A stretch of DNA of 64,000 nt from Shewanella jiangmenensis (GTDB lineage: Bacteria; Pseudomonadota; Gammaproteobacteria; Enterobacterales; Shewanellaceae), in the NCBI RefSeq assembly GCF_018596335.1, contig NZ_JAHEPS010000006.1:1-64000 (forward strand), read 5' to 3'. Shown here piece by piece: positions 37,644 through 46,568 of the stretch. A model generated the notes under the pieces. The model searched no databases, was not told the DNA's origin, and was given only the letters and a program-made list of their open reading frames with translations. The translations under genes were made by a program, and so were the position numbers. The stretch's first letter is position 1; the number at the start of each line of letters is the position of its first letter.

Positions 37644-37866
37644 GGGCACGTCTCCTGCCAATATCGTGGGGCTATTGTAGGATCTGGCTGATAATAAGAA
37701 TATTTGAATTAGTTTAATCGCAAGATAAGTAGCACTTACCTTTTGTGGCTGGTCAAACGGAGACAGCGGCGGTGGGGGAAATGCGCCGGTTAAAGAAGGC
37801 GCTCAGAGCAGCCAAACACATTCAAGCAAGGCACTCTTTCGCCAAACGCACCCAATCCACCCACGC

Positions 37867-37944
37867 TAAGCGTAAAAACTAAGCGGAAAAACAGAGCTGA
37901 AAAAGAATGCGAAAAAACTAAGCGGAAAAAGAATGGCGAAAAAA
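37867..37944. repeat. 13-bp tandem repeat, six imperfect units
   Basis: Units such as TAAGCGTAAAAAC, TAAGCGGAAAAAC and TAAGCGGAAAAAG run head to tail with more divergent copies between them. No protein-coding role is visible. The array stops at the stem of the following terminator. Confidence 0.75.
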
Positions 37945-37965
37945 TAAAGCGCCCGCAGGCGCTTT
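37938..37965 (-). terminator. Rho-independent terminator after the desulfurase-MBL-rhodanese gene
   Basis: AAAGCGCC pairs with GGCGCTTT around a four-base loop and is followed on the minus strand by ATTTTTT. It lies about 100 bp past the stop codon. Confidence 0.75.
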
Positions 37966-38065
37966 GTGTCTTGTTAAACGAGATGATGCCACGACCGGCC
38001 TTGGCTGTTATCGGTCTGGGATGCACGGCCGGAGATGTTACCGCTCGGAATATCGCGGCTTGCTG

Positions 38066-40360
38066 TCAGGCGGCATTTCGGGTTCGATTGCCAAGCAGCG
38101 CATAGCCTCCGGCAACATGGGCGATGGCACTGAATCCAAACCGCTCCAACGCCCTTGCAGCCACCAGTGACCGGCTGCCGCTGCGACAGATTAGCACCAG
38201 GGGTTTGCTTCTCGCCTGCGGCTCGCTTGCGACAAACCCTGCGAGCCTCGTCAGCGGCACGTTGATGCAGCGGCTTTCGCGGTGCGACAGCTCGTACTCA
38301 TGGGGCTCGCGGATATCGAGCACCAGTGCGTCGCTGTTATCGCGAAGGAGCTGCTCGAGGCTGTCGGTGCTGTACTCCTTCACCCCTTTGGTACTGCCAC
38401 ACTGACTGTAAGCGCCGCACATGATGGTTTCACCGGCTTTATCGTTAAGAGTGGCATCCATGGCCGCTTTTTCACTGACAAACTGCGCTTGGTCCATGGC
38501 GCCGCCAAGCACCGCCGCGAGCAGCGGATTTTGTGCGGCTTCCACGGCAAAATTAGTGAAAAAGTCGTTGTGATAGTCGTGGGATGACAGCAGCAGGGTG
38601 TCGTTGCCAAGGAGCTTATGCATTATCTTAAGGCTTTGATAAAGCGCGCCTGTGGAGGATTGCGGGAAGTTGCTGCGGCCAATGCTGCCCGGCAGCACAG
38701 TGTCGCCAACAAAGGCAAACAGCACCTTACCGGCGCTGTCGAGCATCGCAAGCGTTATGCTGTCGTCGGTATGGCCAGGGCTTTCGATGCGAACAAGTTG
38801 CTGATTGCCAAGGCTTAACGCCTCAACATGGCAGCCCTGCAATTCGATAGTTTCGCAATCAGCCGGCCAGCCGAGATGGTCGGTTTCGCCGTTAAGGCCA
38901 AGCTTGGCCACCAGACCTTCACGGTTGCTGCTATGGTCGCCATGGCCATGGGTATCTACCACAGCGCGAAGCGTAAGCTCCTGACAGCGGATAATGCCAA
39001 GGAGGCGCTGCTCCAGCGCCGGCAGCGGGTCGATAATCACGGCGCTGCGGCTTTGCGGCTCCACATACAGCCAGCAGCAAGCGCCATCGTCTTTAAATTG
39101 CAAGAGGCCCGACAGCGGCGTGCGGCTGCCATCGTCAAGCTTTGAATCGCGGGCCAGCAGACAGGAGTGACGCAGTGAGCCTGCTGCGCGAATGATGCGC
39201 TCGCAGGCGGCATCAATTTCGCTGTCGCAAATGGCCGGGCCAAAAGAGAGGCGGATTGCCGACTCACTTTGCCAGCGTGGCAGACCCATGGCATCGAGCA
39301 CAAAACTGCCGGTGACTTTAGAGCTGCAGGCCGAGCCTGAGCTGACGCGAATGTCGGCCGCATCAAACAAGTCCATGATTTCTTTACTGCTAAAGCCGGG
39401 CACAGCGAAGTTAAGCGTGGTAGGCACGCTGTTGTTCAGACTGTGATTAAGCACTATCTCGCCAAAGGCGGATTGAAGGGCTGCGATAAGCTTAAGCCGG
39501 TAGTTAATGAGGGTCGCGTGATCGGCAAAGCGGTCATTGGCATCGCCATTGAGCATATCCAGCACCACTTTCAGCGCCGCCATGGCGGGCAGGTTTTCAG
39601 TGCCTGAGCGCAGGCCGCCTTCCTGACCTCCGCCGGCAATAAAAGGGGTGAAGGGCGCGCCATCACGGATATAAAGCATGCCTATGCCCTTGGGCGCATA
39701 AAGCTTGTGACCACTGAAGGGCGCGTAATCTATGCTGGTTGCTGCAAGCTCAAGCGGTAACTTTCCAAGGGCCTGCACGCAGTCCACCATCCAGAATGCC
39801 TGCGGATTGGCGCTTCTGATGGCACGCTCAAGCGCCGGCAGATCCTGATAGACGCCGGTTTCGTTATTTACCGCCATGGTGCAGATAAGGAGTGCATAGG
39901 CGCCGTGGGCGGCAATAAAGTCCAAATCGAGCCGTCCTTCCCGGTCAACCGGAATAGCCAGGACCCTGGCATTGATGCCAAGCACCTTGTTCCAGTGACG
40001 TAATGACTCAGGCACCGCCTTGTGCTCCGTGGCGCCGTAAAGCAGGCAGGCGCGTTCGTCGGCGGTTTTGTTTGCAGAGGAATTGTCCCGCGCAGCAATC
40101 AGCGCCGACAGAATGGCGGTTTGAATGCCTTCGGTGGCACCGCTGGTGAACACCAGTTTGCCGGCGCCGCTGCCAAGGTGTTTACGGGCGGCCTGACGGG
40201 TTTGCTCCATCAGCGCCTTGGCTTGCAAGCCGGTGATATGACTGCTCGACGGGTTACCGTAGAGGTGCTCCATGGCATCCATGGCCGCTTTGGCGGCGGC
40301 AGGGAGCACAGGGGTGGTGGCGTTGGCGTCCAGATAGATGAGCGACTGTGACTGTTTCAT
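38066..40360 (-). CDS. Cysteine desulfurase - ETHE1-like metallo-beta-lactamase - rhodanese fusion
   Basis: A 764-residue three-enzyme polypeptide. Residues 1 to about 398 are a NifS/IscS-type PLP desulfurase: YLDANATTPV, TEHKAV (His113), VDCVQ (Asp193), Schiff-base Lys219 in SGHKLYAPKG, and the persulfide-forming Cys345 in SGSACSSK. Residues about 410-620 are a metallo-beta-lactamase domain like persulfide dioxygenase ETHE1: THGHGDHS (His471, His473, Asp475, His476), His530, Asp553, His594. Residues about 665-764 are rhodanese with active-site CRSGSR (Cys725). All three catalytic sets are intact. It could take sulfur from cysteine to a persulfide, then oxidise or transfer it. It is divergent from a TetR regulator and close to cysK. 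The ribosome site is weak. Confidence 0.9.
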   Translation of the reverse strand: MKQSQSLIYLDANATTPVLPAAAKAAMDAMEHLYGNPSSSHITGLQAKALMEQTRQAARKHLGSGAGKLVFTSGATEGIQTAILSALIAARDNSSANKTADERACLLYGATEHKAVPESLRHWNKVLGINARVLAIPVDREGRLDLDFIAAHGAYALLICTMAVNNETGVYQDLPALERAIRSANPQAFWMVDCVQALGKLPLELAATSIDYAPFSGHKLYAPKGIGMLYIRDGAPFTPFIAGGGQEGGLRSGTENLPAMAALKVVLDMLNGDANDRFADHATLINYRLKLIAALQSAFGEIVLNHSLNNSVPTTLNFAVPGFSSKEIMDLFDAADIRVSSGSACSSKVTGSFVLDAMGLPRWQSESAIRLSFGPAICDSEIDAACERIIRAAGSLRHSCLLARDSKLDDGSRTPLSGLLQFKDDGACCWLYVEPQSRSAVIIDPLPALEQRLLGIIRCQELTLRAVVDTHGHGDHSSNREGLVAKLGLNGETDHLGWPADCETIELQGCHVEALSLGNQQLVRIESPGHTDDSITLAMLDSAGKVLFAFVGDTVLPGSIGRSNFPQSSTGALYQSLKIMHKLLGNDTLLLSSHDYHNDFFTNFAVEAAQNPLLAAVLGGAMDQAQFVSEKAAMDATLNDKAGETIMCGAYSQCGSTKGVKEYSTDSLEQLLRDNSDALVLDIREPHEYELSHRESRCINVPLTRLAGFVASEPQARSKPLVLICRSGSRSLVAARALERFGFSAIAHVAGGYALLGNRTRNAA

Positions 40361-40408
40361 GCTGTTTTCAATGCTCGTGCTGAATTGATATTATTTTTGG
40401 TTATAAGT

Positions 40409-40422
40409 AATTCTACTGAATT
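40409..40422. promoter_or_regulatory. Palindrome AATTC-N4-GAATT, candidate operator
   Basis: A perfect inverted repeat in AT-rich DNA about 50-60 bp before the fusion-gene start. It is a candidate binding site for the divergent TetR-family protein; the arms are short, so confidence is modest. Confidence 0.4.
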
Positions 40423-40755
40423 ATATTAGCAGGTTTAAAACTCCCGACAAGGGCAATTCTTGGCGTGATAAGCGGCGAGTCTGAAACGGAACATAGCGGT
40501 GTTCATATTGGTTAAATGCAGTTCGTTCGGCTGCGCATTCACTTGGTCGCAGGTTTTTTTGGTGTCGAGCGGTAAAGGCGTGGGATAAGAGGGCGGGTAA
40601 AAATGAACTGAGAGGCGCCACCATCGGGCAGCATTTGAGTACGAAAGTATCGGGTGCAGATATTTGTGCTGTTTTATTGGCCAAACAGTGAGTTAGCGAT
40701 AGAATTTTGGGTAGTACCCTTGCAAGCCGCTGGCGTACTATCCCCTTAAGTTAGC

Positions 40756-40794
40756 CATTTAAGCTCAGCATTTACGCTCTGCATTTAAGTTCAG
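40756..40794. repeat. 13-bp tandem repeat, three units
   Basis: CATTTAAGCTCAG, CATTTACGCTCTG and CATTTAAGTTCAG follow each other without gaps, ending 14 bp before the TetR start codon, so they form its leader. Confidence 0.75.
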
Positions 40795-40808
40795 CAAGGA
40801 ATCGCGAC

Positions 40809-41486
40809 ATGTTACAGCCATTAACCTACATTGGTCGTCAGGCCAGCCGCAGCGACGGACAGGCACGCCGAAAGGCCATTTTGGAGGCCACGCTGAAGGT
40901 GATAGTGGCAGAGGGGATCCGCGGTGTCCGTCACCGCGCAGTGGCGACCATGGCGGGCGTGCCTCTGGCATCAACCACCTATTACTTCGCCGATATCAAA
41001 GAACTTATCCATGATGCGCTCACCTATTATGCGGAAAAAGCCATGGCCGCCAATCTGGCCCTCGAGCAGCAAAGTTTTGCGGCGCTTGGTGGTTTTGATG
41101 CGACGAGCCTAAGGGAGCCAGCTGTTCGCAGGCAGCTGTGTGATGTGCTTACCGGCTTTATCTGTGGCCATATCAAAGGGCAGGTAGCTGACAGGGATGA
41201 GCGAATTCTTGAGCTTGCGTTTAACGAAGAGGCACTTCGAAACCCAGCGCTGGCCGATGCCATCGTACGGTTGGATGATGCCATTTTATCGCCGGTCAGC
41301 GGCTTTTTTTGCCAGCTTGGCGCGACTGAATCCCAGGCGCAGGCCTTTGCCCTTGAGGTGATTGCCCTTATCCGCTTTCTTGAGTTTCGAAACTCAGTAC
41401 GAAGCTGGATGAATGAGCCTGAGTGTGAGGCGGCGGTGAGATCTCAGCTAACCCGTATGCTGGCACAAGTCGCTGCCATGGCCTGA
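40809..41486 (+). CDS. TetR-family transcriptional regulator
   Basis: A 225-residue regulator. Residues about 20-66 hold the TetR helix-turn-helix: RRKAILEATLKVIVAEGIRGVRHRAVATMAGV, then STTYYFADIKELI (the usual T-x-Y-x-HF/YF block). The C-terminal ligand domain is not specific enough to name an effector. It is divergent from the desulfurase-MBL-rhodanese gene across 448 bp and probably represses it, itself or both; cysK follows convergently. AAGGA lies about ten bases upstream of the ATG. Confidence 0.88.
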   Translation: MLQPLTYIGRQASRSDGQARRKAILEATLKVIVAEGIRGVRHRAVATMAGVPLASTTYYFADIKELIHDALTYYAEKAMAANLALEQQSFAALGGFDATSLREPAVRRQLCDVLTGFICGHIKGQVADRDERILELAFNEEALRNPALADAIVRLDDAILSPVSGFFCQLGATESQAQAFALEVIALIRFLEFRNSVRSWMNEPECEAAVRSQLTRMLAQVAAMA

Positions 41487-41621
41487 TCATATCGCGAGCC
41501 AGTACGTTTGCCTTATCAGCAAGTTCGCTGGTAGCGGAGCCCTTGGCATCAATAGTGCGATGCGCCTGTGGATTAAAAGGCGAGCCTTGAAAGGAATACC
41601 AGCCCCGCCTTCAAAAGCGCT

Positions 41622-41691
41622 GCTCTGAAAACGTAGCTCTGAAAACAATGCTCTGAAAACAATGCTCTGATAACACGGCTCTGAAAGCTCA
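41622..41691. repeat. 14-bp tandem repeat, five units
   Basis: Five head-to-tail copies of GCTCTGAAAACAAT with two identical central units and diverged outer ones (GCTCTGAAAACGTA, GCTCTGATAACACG, GCTCTGAAAGCTCA). It lies between the convergent TetR and cysK genes. Confidence 0.85.
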
Positions 41692-41714
41692 GTGGCAATG
41701 CAGAGCGCCAGTAA

Positions 41715-41747
41715 CAAAAAAGCCCAGCATTGCTGGGCTTAATGTTT
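41715..41747 (-). terminator. Rho-independent terminator after cysK
   Basis: AAGCCCAGCA pairs with TGCTGGGCTT and is followed on the minus strand by TTTTTT, 15-45 bp past the cysK stop codon. Confidence 0.9.
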
Positions 41748-41761
41748 TCAGGAAGGTGCGA

Positions 41762-42730
41762 TTATTGCACGTTTTCCTGATCGCTGAACTGGCCCTGGAA
41801 CAGCACAGAAGACAGGTAGCGCTCAGCTGCCGATGGCAGGATAACCACGATGTTCTTGCCTTCAAACTCAGGCAGAGCAGCGATACGGTTGGCAGCAACG
41901 ACAGCTGCACCGGAAGAAATACCCACCAGGATACCTTCTTCTTTCATCAGGCGATGGGCCATTTCGATGGCTTCATCGTTTGACACGGTTTCAACGCGAT
42001 CAACCAGCTCCAGATCCAGGTTGCCCGGGATAAAACCGGCGCCGATGCCCTGAATTTTGTGTGGGCCTGGCTGTACCGGCTGGCCGGCCAGTGTTTGGCT
42101 GATCACCGGAGAATCGGCTGGCTCAACCGCCACAGACGTGATGGCTTTGCCCTGGGTTTTCTTGATGTAACGGCTGGTACCTGTGATGGTACCGCCGGTG
42201 CCGACGCCGGCAACCAGTACATCTACCTGACCATCGGTGTCATTCCAAATTTCAGGACCAGTGGTCTTTTCGTGGATTTCCGGGTTGGCAGGGTTATCAA
42301 ACTGCTGCAGCAGCACGTATTTTTCAGGGGCTGACTGGCGAATTTCTTCAGCCTTCTCGATTGCACCTTTCATGCCTTTGGCGCCTTCAGTCAGCACCAG
42401 ATTGGCACCGAGGGCCTTGAGCAGCTTGCGACGCTCCAGACTCATGGTGTTAGGCATGGTCAGGGTCAGCTTGTAGCCACGGGCGGCAGCGACGTAGGCC
42501 AGTGCAATACCAGTGTTACCTGAGGTTGGCTCAATCAGCTCTTTGTCCTTGGTGAGGATCCCGCGCTTTTCCGCATCCCAGATCATGTTCGCACCAATAC
42601 GGCACTTCACCGAGAAACTTGGGTTACGGGCTTCAACCTTGGCCAGAACTTTGCCGTTGCTGACGCGGTTCAGGCGAACCAGAGGGGTGTTACCGATAGT
42701 GTACGAATTGTCTTCAAAGATTTTGCTCAT
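41762..42730 (-). CDS. cysK: Cysteine synthase A (O-acetylserine sulfhydrylase)
   Basis: A 322-residue PLP enzyme of the CysK type. Schiff-base Lys42 is in [11 protein letters not shown], the substrate loop is [12 protein letters not shown], the phosphate-binding loop [10 protein letters not shown], and the C-terminal PLP-pyridine serine is in GISSGAAV. It makes cysteine from O-acetylserine and sulfide. The neighbouring desulfurase fusion could run part of the reverse process, so the two may balance the cysteine pool. In E. coli cysK lies beside cysZ-zipA-ligA, and the same genes lie 6-15 kb away here. AGGAG lies ten bases upstream of the ATG. Confidence 0.96.
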   Translation of the reverse strand: MSKIFEDNSYTIGNTPLVRLNRVSNGKVLAKVEARNPSFSVKCRIGANMIWDAEKRGILTKDKELIEPTSGNTGIALAYVAAARGYKLTLTMPNTMSLERRKLLKALGANLVLTEGAKGMKGAIEKAEEIRQSAPEKYVLLQQFDNPANPEIHEKTTGPEIWNDTDGQVDVLVAGVGTGGTITGTSRYIKKTQGKAITSVAVEPADSPVISQTLAGQPVQPGPHKIQGIGAGFIPGNLDLELVDRVETVSNDEAIEMAHRLMKEEGILVGISSGAAVVAANRIAALPEFEGKNIVVILPSAAERYLSSVLFQGQFSDQENVQ

Positions 42731-42938
42731 GGAATGCAGCTCCTGTGACTTTATCGCATTAAAGCATAATCGCTTGTACGCGCTTGAGAAGTGATTCTTT
42801 GTTCTTCTTTATTCCATTTGGATATTAAACGAGTTGCTGTTATTCATATTGTCCGATCCTTAGACAAAATGATTGTGTTAATCTCGACCACAGAATAAAA
42901 ACAGCCGTATCAGAGCCATAAGGCCAACGGACACAAGC

Positions 42939-44069
42939 ATGGACAAGCCAGACGCCCAGACCGCTGAGATGGCGGTCAACACCCGGGATCCCCGTACCAT
43001 CATTACGCCCCATGCGTTCAGCGTGGCGCGTGAGCTGCTCTATACGCCGCTGGCAACGCCCTGGAAGCGGGCGCTGGCGATGCTGATTGACGCAACCTTA
43101 ATTGCCGTGCTTACCGAAGAGGCCGGTGTAGTGTTTGTGGCGCTGGTACTTTTGACATCCTACCTTGGCAAGCGCACCGGCGGCCTTGGCCGGTTTGCCA
43201 AATACGGCATGTATCTTCTGATGTCGTTGGTGCTGCTTTACGCCATTGCCGAACATTTCCGCCCGCAGCCTGAGTCTGATGCGGCCAAAATTACCGACGC
43301 GGTGAAGTTTGTGCCGCAAACCGTGAGCCTGTCGCTGTGCGACGATGCCGCCTGCGCCAAAACTCAGGCGCTGGGGCTTGCCAATACCCTTGCCCAGTCA
43401 AATCTTAGCCGTGAAGAAGCGGAGCTGTTACTGTTTGAACCCTTGGAGGCGCTGGCTATCACGGATGCTGAAAGGCAGGCGATAGACATTGAGGCCCGCG
43501 CCATTATCCAGCACTTGCCGTTAAAGAAAGCCGCAGAAGCGCCAGAGCCAGAGTCTCTGCCAGCGTCTGAGCCAGTATCTCTGCCAGCGCCTGAAAAAGC
43601 ACCTGAGCTTAGTGCTAAAACCGATGCCGCACATACCAGCCCCTCGGTGATTGGCGCAGATTTAACCGCGGGCGATGAGGTGGCAGACAGCGTCAGTCCG
43701 CTTGCCTGGATTAAAGGGCTTTTGAACGACCTTGGGCTTGGTTTTGGCTGGGCAGCCTTTTATTTCACCGTTTTTACCGCCTGGTTTGATGGCCAGACCC
43801 TCGGCAAGAAGCTGCTCGGGATCCGGGTCATCTGCCTCGATGGCTCCAAGCTTAAGTTATGGGGCGCGTTTGGCCGCTACGGTGGCTACGGCGCCGGATT
43901 TGCCACCGGCCTGTTAGGCTTTTTACAGATTTTTTGGGACGCCAATCGGCAGGCCATTCAGGACAAGATTTCATCCACCGTGGTGATTGACCTGCATAAG
44001 CCCAAAGCCGTGCCTGAAAGTGTATGTTCAGGCTCCACAGCGCCCGCACGGGAGGAAACCAAACAGTGA
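42939..44069 (+). CDS. RDD-family membrane protein
   Basis: A 376-residue protein with an RDD domain split by a long insert. The first membrane part (about 45-110) begins with the family Arg/Asp signature WKRALAMLIDATLIA; a Pro/Glu/Ser-rich, partly repetitive linker (about 175-240; SLPASEP / SLPAPEK) follows; the second part has FFTAWFDGQTLGKKLLGIRV-like sequence (residues about 285-310). RDD proteins are poorly characterised; some are Na+/H+ antiporters. The stop overlaps the GTG start of the next gene (GTGA), so the two are translationally coupled. An alternative role as a membrane partner of that enzyme is only inference. Confidence 0.82.
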   Translation: MDKPDAQTAEMAVNTRDPRTIITPHAFSVARELLYTPLATPWKRALAMLIDATLIAVLTEEAGVVFVALVLLTSYLGKRTGGLGRFAKYGMYLLMSLVLLYAIAEHFRPQPESDAAKITDAVKFVPQTVSLSLCDDAACAKTQALGLANTLAQSNLSREEAELLLFEPLEALAITDAERQAIDIEARAIIQHLPLKKAAEAPEPESLPASEPVSLPAPEKAPELSAKTDAAHTSPSVIGADLTAGDEVADSVSPLAWIKGLLNDLGLGFGWAAFYFTVFTAWFDGQTLGKKLLGIRVICLDGSKLKLWGAFGRYGGYGAGFATGLLGFLQIFWDANRQAIQDKISSTVVIDLHKPKAVPESVCSGSTAPAREETKQ

Positions 44070-45190
44070 CTCAATCCATTGCCATTACCGGCACCGGCCT
44101 GTTTACGCCGGCGCAGGGAATTGAAAACGACGAGCTTGTCAAAAGCTTCAATACCTATGTTGATAACTACAACCGCAGCCATGAGGCAGCCATCGAGCGG
44201 GGTGAGCTTGAAGCGCTTGCCCATTCATCGGCGGAATTTATCGAAAAGGCCTCCGGCATCAAACATCGTTACGTGATGGTCAAAGAGGGCATTCTCGACC
44301 CTGAGGTGATGATGCCGCTTATTCCCGAGCGTCCGGCCGACAGCCTGTCGATGCAGGCCGAAATGGGGATTTTGGCGGCGAAAGAAGCGCTGTCAAACGC
44401 AGGGCTGACACCGGCTGACATCGATTTGGTGATAGTGGCCTGCGCCTACACCCAAAGGGCGTATCCTGCCATTGCCATTGAAATCCAGCAGCAACTGGGT
44501 ACCCGCGGCTTTGCCTTTGATATGCAGGTGGCCTGCAGCTCGGCCACCTTTGGTTTATCGACCGCCCAGGGCCTTATCAGTCAGGGCAGCGCCCGGCGCG
44601 CGCTGGTGATTTGCCCCGAGATTTGCTCGGCGCAGGTAAACTATCGCGACCGCGACAGCCACTTTATTTTTGGTGACGTCGCCACCGCCATGGTGGTGGA
44701 GCCGCTCCTTGGCAGTAAAGGGCGCCAGAGCTTTGAAATTCTTGGCAGTAATCTTGTGACCGAGTTTTCCGGCAATATCCGCAGCAACTTTGGCTTTTTA
44801 AACCGCTGCGATCCGGCCAGCGCCAACGCCGCCGATAAGCTCTTTCACCAGCAGGGCCGCAAGGTCTTTAAAGAGCTGCTGCCGATGATTTACAGCCACC
44901 TCGACACCCAATTTGCCAGCGCTGGCATTGACCCCACGGCGCTGTCGCGGCTGTGGCTGCATCAGGCCAACATCAACATGAATCAGTTTGTGGTGAAAAA
45001 GCTCCTTGGCGATGGCGTCAGCGCCGAGACCGCGCCAATCGTGCTTGACCGCTATGCCAATACGGCATCGGCGGGTTCAGTGATCGCGCTGCATCTGCAT
45101 CAGCAGGGGCTTAGCAGCGGCGATTTGGGTCTGCTTTGCTCCTTTGGCGCCGGTTACTCCATCGGCAGCTTTATTCTCAAAACCCGATAG
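44066..45190 (+). CDS. Beta-ketoacyl-ACP synthase III-like enzyme
   Basis: A 374-residue thiolase-fold enzyme with the complete FabH triad: Cys157 in MQVACSSATFG, His in WLHQANINMN, Asn in RYANTASAG, plus a C-terminal FGAGYSIGS loop. It is longer than housekeeping FabH (about 317 residues), with an N-terminal insert (about 28-60), and belongs to the 'FabH-like' group that often makes branched or polar lipid intermediates. I do not assign a specific product. GTG 44066 overlaps the stop of the RDD gene and has GGAGG about ten bases upstream; a longer frame from 44024 is not needed. Confidence 0.85.
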   Translation: MTQSIAITGTGLFTPAQGIENDELVKSFNTYVDNYNRSHEAAIERGELEALAHSSAEFIEKASGIKHRYVMVKEGILDPEVMMPLIPERPADSLSMQAEMGILAAKEALSNAGLTPADIDLVIVACAYTQRAYPAIAIEIQQQLGTRGFAFDMQVACSSATFGLSTAQGLISQGSARRALVICPEICSAQVNYRDRDSHFIFGDVATAMVVEPLLGSKGRQSFEILGSNLVTEFSGNIRSNFGFLNRCDPASANAADKLFHQQGRKVFKELLPMIYSHLDTQFASAGIDPTALSRLWLHQANINMNQFVVKKLLGDGVSAETAPIVLDRYANTASAGSVIALHLHQQGLSSGDLGLLCSFGAGYSIGSFILKTR

Positions 45191-45201
45191 GAGTCCAGCC
45201 G

Positions 45202-46440
45202 TTGCGGATTTTGGTGGTAGAAGACAGCAGTGTCGTTGCCCGTGTGCTTAAGCACATGATAACGCTGCAAATAGGCTGTACTGTGGACGTGGCGGTGGAT
45301 TTGGCATCGGCACGCGCTTTGCTGCGCGAGCATGAGTATTTTGTTGCCGTGACCGATTTGAACCTGCCGGATGCGCCAAACGGCGAGAGTGTCGAGCTGG
45401 TGCTTGGCAGCCACACGCCGTGCATTGTGCTCACCGGCAGTCTGGATCCCGCCCAGCGCCGGCGCCTGTTGCAGATGGGGATAGTGGATTATGTGTTCAA
45501 GGAAAACCGCTTCAGCTACGAGTACGTGGTCAAGCTGATAGCAACCCTTGCCCGCAACCGTGCCACCAAGGTATTGGTGGCTGACGATTCGGCCCTTAGC
45601 CGCAAATTTGTGCGCAATTTGCTGGAGCTGCATTTGTTTCAGGTGCTCGAAGCCGAAGACGGCGCACGGGCGCTCGAGGTGCTTGGCCGCGAGAGCGGGA
45701 TCCGTTTGCTTATCACCGACTACAACATGCCCGGCATCGACGGCTTTGAGCTGATTTTGCGGGTGCGGGAAAAATTCAGCCGCGAAGAAATGGCCATTAT
45801 TGGCCTGTCAAACGACACGGACGAAACCCTGACCGCTCGCTTTATCAAAAACGGCGCCAACGACTTTTTGCAAAAACCCTTTGTCCATGAAGAGTTTCAT
45901 TGCCGGGTGAGCAACACCCTTGAGTCGCTGGAGATGGTGCGTAAGCTGTGGGAGCAGGCGAATCTGGATTATCTGACCGGGGTGTATAACCGGCGGTTTT
46001 TCTTCGACAAATTTGCTCCGCAGCTGCCAACTCTGAAAGAGCAGGGCGCCAGTTTCTCGGTGGCGCTGATGGACGTGGACTTTTTCAAGCGGGTCAACGA
46101 CACCCACGGCCACGATGTGGGTGATGCGGTGCTGAAAGAGTTTGCCAAACGCCTTACTGAGTCACTCGGGCAGCATTTCACCCTGGCGCGGGTCGGTGGA
46201 GAAGAGTTTGCGGTGGCGATGAAGGGGCTCGATAAGGGCCGGGCGCTCAGTTTGATGGAAGGCTTTCGGCGCCGGATTGAAGAAACGCCCTTTGCGGTGG
46301 CCACAGTGGATTTGGCGCTTACTGTCAGTATCGGGGTGGCGGAGCTTGGCGATGAGTCGCTGGACGGACTCATGAAACGGGCGGATCTGGCGCTTTATCA
46401 GGCCAAAGGCTCTGGGCGAAACCGGGTGATTGCATCCTGA
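45202..46440 (+). CDS. Two-receiver diguanylate cyclase (REC-REC-GGDEF)
   Basis: A 412-residue cytoplasmic signalling protein. REC1 (residues 1 to about 115) has acidic pair Glu7-Asp8 and phospho-acceptor Asp52 in VTDLNLPD; REC2 (about 124-237) has VADDS, Asp173 in ITDYNMPG and the KPF lysine. The GGDEF domain (about 250-412) has active-site GGEEF (332-336), so it should make c-di-GMP. The inhibitory RxxD site ahead of it is absent (the position reads QHFT). The start is TTG with AGGAG eight bases upstream, 11 bp after the KAS III stop, so it belongs to that operon. The cognate histidine kinase is not in the window. Confidence 0.92.
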   Translation: MRILVVEDSSVVARVLKHMITLQIGCTVDVAVDLASARALLREHEYFVAVTDLNLPDAPNGESVELVLGSHTPCIVLTGSLDPAQRRRLLQMGIVDYVFKENRFSYEYVVKLIATLARNRATKVLVADDSALSRKFVRNLLELHLFQVLEAEDGARALEVLGRESGIRLLITDYNMPGIDGFELILRVREKFSREEMAIIGLSNDTDETLTARFIKNGANDFLQKPFVHEEFHCRVSNTLESLEMVRKLWEQANLDYLTGVYNRRFFFDKFAPQLPTLKEQGASFSVALMDVDFFKRVNDTHGHDVGDAVLKEFAKRLTESLGQHFTLARVGGEEFAVAMKGLDKGRALSLMEGFRRRIEETPFAVATVDLALTVSIGVAELGDESLDGLMKRADLALYQAKGSGRNRVIAS

Positions 46441-46486
46441 TGTTGGCAGTGAAAGTCACTCTTTAAAAAAGTCACTGTGTACCTAC

Positions 46487-46524
46487 AAAAGCGGCGCCCT
46501 ACATTAAGGCGCCGCTTTTTTTTT
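46487..46524. terminator. Bidirectional terminator between the cyclase and CBM9 genes
   Basis: GCGGCGCC pairs with GGCGCCGC across a nine-base loop; AAAA precedes and TTTTTTTTT follows, serving both convergent genes. Confidence 0.88.
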
Positions 46525-46568
46525 GCTTATTAACAGCATTTTCTTAGCACTTATTTTAAAAATTTAAT

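Larger units (their letters stand above)
37644..38065. other. Intergenic region with 13-bp tandem repeat array
   Basis: 422 bp with no gene. It contains six imperfect 13-bp units (37867-37944) directly followed by the terminator of the fusion gene at 37938-37965. Confidence 0.65.
40361..40808. other. Divergent control region between the fusion gene and TetR gene
   Basis: 448 bp with no gene. Near the fusion gene is AT-rich DNA containing a palindrome (40409-40422); near the TetR gene is a 13-bp unit three times (40756-40794). A minus-strand frame (40421-40684) has no ribosome site and is not called. Confidence 0.6.

Noticed and set aside
40421..40684. 87-codon minus-strand ORF between the fusion and TetR genes
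   Set aside because: No ribosome site, odd composition, and it would occupy the divergent control region.
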